A stretch of DNA of 6,413 bases from contig JAGLGG010000171.1 in assembly GCA_023144145.1 (NCBI GenBank), positions 1 to 6,413 on the forward strand, read 5' to 3'. Shown in pieces: positions 6,403 to 6,413 of this stretch. The stretch is from Anaerolineales bacterium. Lineage in GTDB: Bacteria > Chloroflexota > Anaerolineae > Anaerolineales > E44-bin32. The notes under the pieces are model-generated. The model saw nothing but the letters and a program-made list of their open reading frames with translations, was not told the DNA's origin and searched no databases. Position 1 is the first letter of the stretch. Each line of letters opens with the position of its first letter. Both the position numbers and the translations under genes were made by a program.

Positions 6403-6413
6403 ATGGATATTAA
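6403..6413 (+). CDS. Possible start of a downstream co-directional gene (cut by window end)
   Basis: AAGGG (6395-6399) followed 3 nt later by ATG (6403-6405) and two further open codons (M-D-I) lies 19 nt after the stop of the methylase-like gene, with no terminator between. This would fit an operon partner, but the spacing is short and only three codons are visible, so it is a guess. Confidence 0.22.

Noticed and set aside
1..6413. CRISPR array, tRNA, rRNA, insertion sequence or attachment site
   Set aside because: No regularly spaced direct repeats, tRNA-like cloverleaf, transposase motifs or paired att-like direct repeats were seen on either strand.

Overview
The window looks like a chromosomal segment from a mid-GC (near 50 % by eye) free-living bacterium. 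The likeliest source is Chloroflexota, class Anaerolineae. This is inferred from the overall style of the proteins, weak or absent Shine-Dalgarno sites on three of the four genes, and an intergenic GTAGGGGCGAC...GTCGCCCTTAC hairpin of a kind I associate with that phylum. No rRNA, tRNA, IS element, integrase, phage gene or CRISPR array was seen.

Layout. (1) 60-989, minus strand: an extended short-chain dehydrogenase/reductase of the nucleotide-sugar 4-epimerase type with an intact active site. (2) 990-1167: a short divergent intergenic region with a GC hairpin, a 10-bp palindrome and an unusual cluster of three ATGs, one per frame, ending in the start codon of the next gene. (3) 1168-2445, plus strand: a membrane-anchored protein with HEWAH and a downstream NETTA, probably an unclassified gluzincin metallopeptidase. 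(4) 2432-3568, minus strand: an M20 zinc peptidase close to glutamate carboxypeptidase (CPG2/ArgE/DapE superfamily), overlapping gene 3 tail to tail by 14 bp. (5) 3569-4160: about 590 bp without a convincing gene, holding the hairpin repeat and two candidate promoters for the last gene. (6) 4161-6383, plus strand: a 740-residue protein built like a zinc-ribbon DNA methylase whose SAM-binding and catalytic motifs are all altered, followed by a probable winged helix and an unassigned C-terminal domain. A possible next gene starts at 6403 and runs off the window.

The genes alternate in direction and do not form one operon. The epimerase (cell-envelope sugars), the two peptidases (one surface-facing, one probably cytoplasmic) and the methylase-like protein look like independent units. 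The best candidate for undescribed biology is the degenerate methylase-like protein at 4161-6383, possibly co-transcribed with whatever begins at 6403. Second is the putative gluzincin with its peculiar translation start region.
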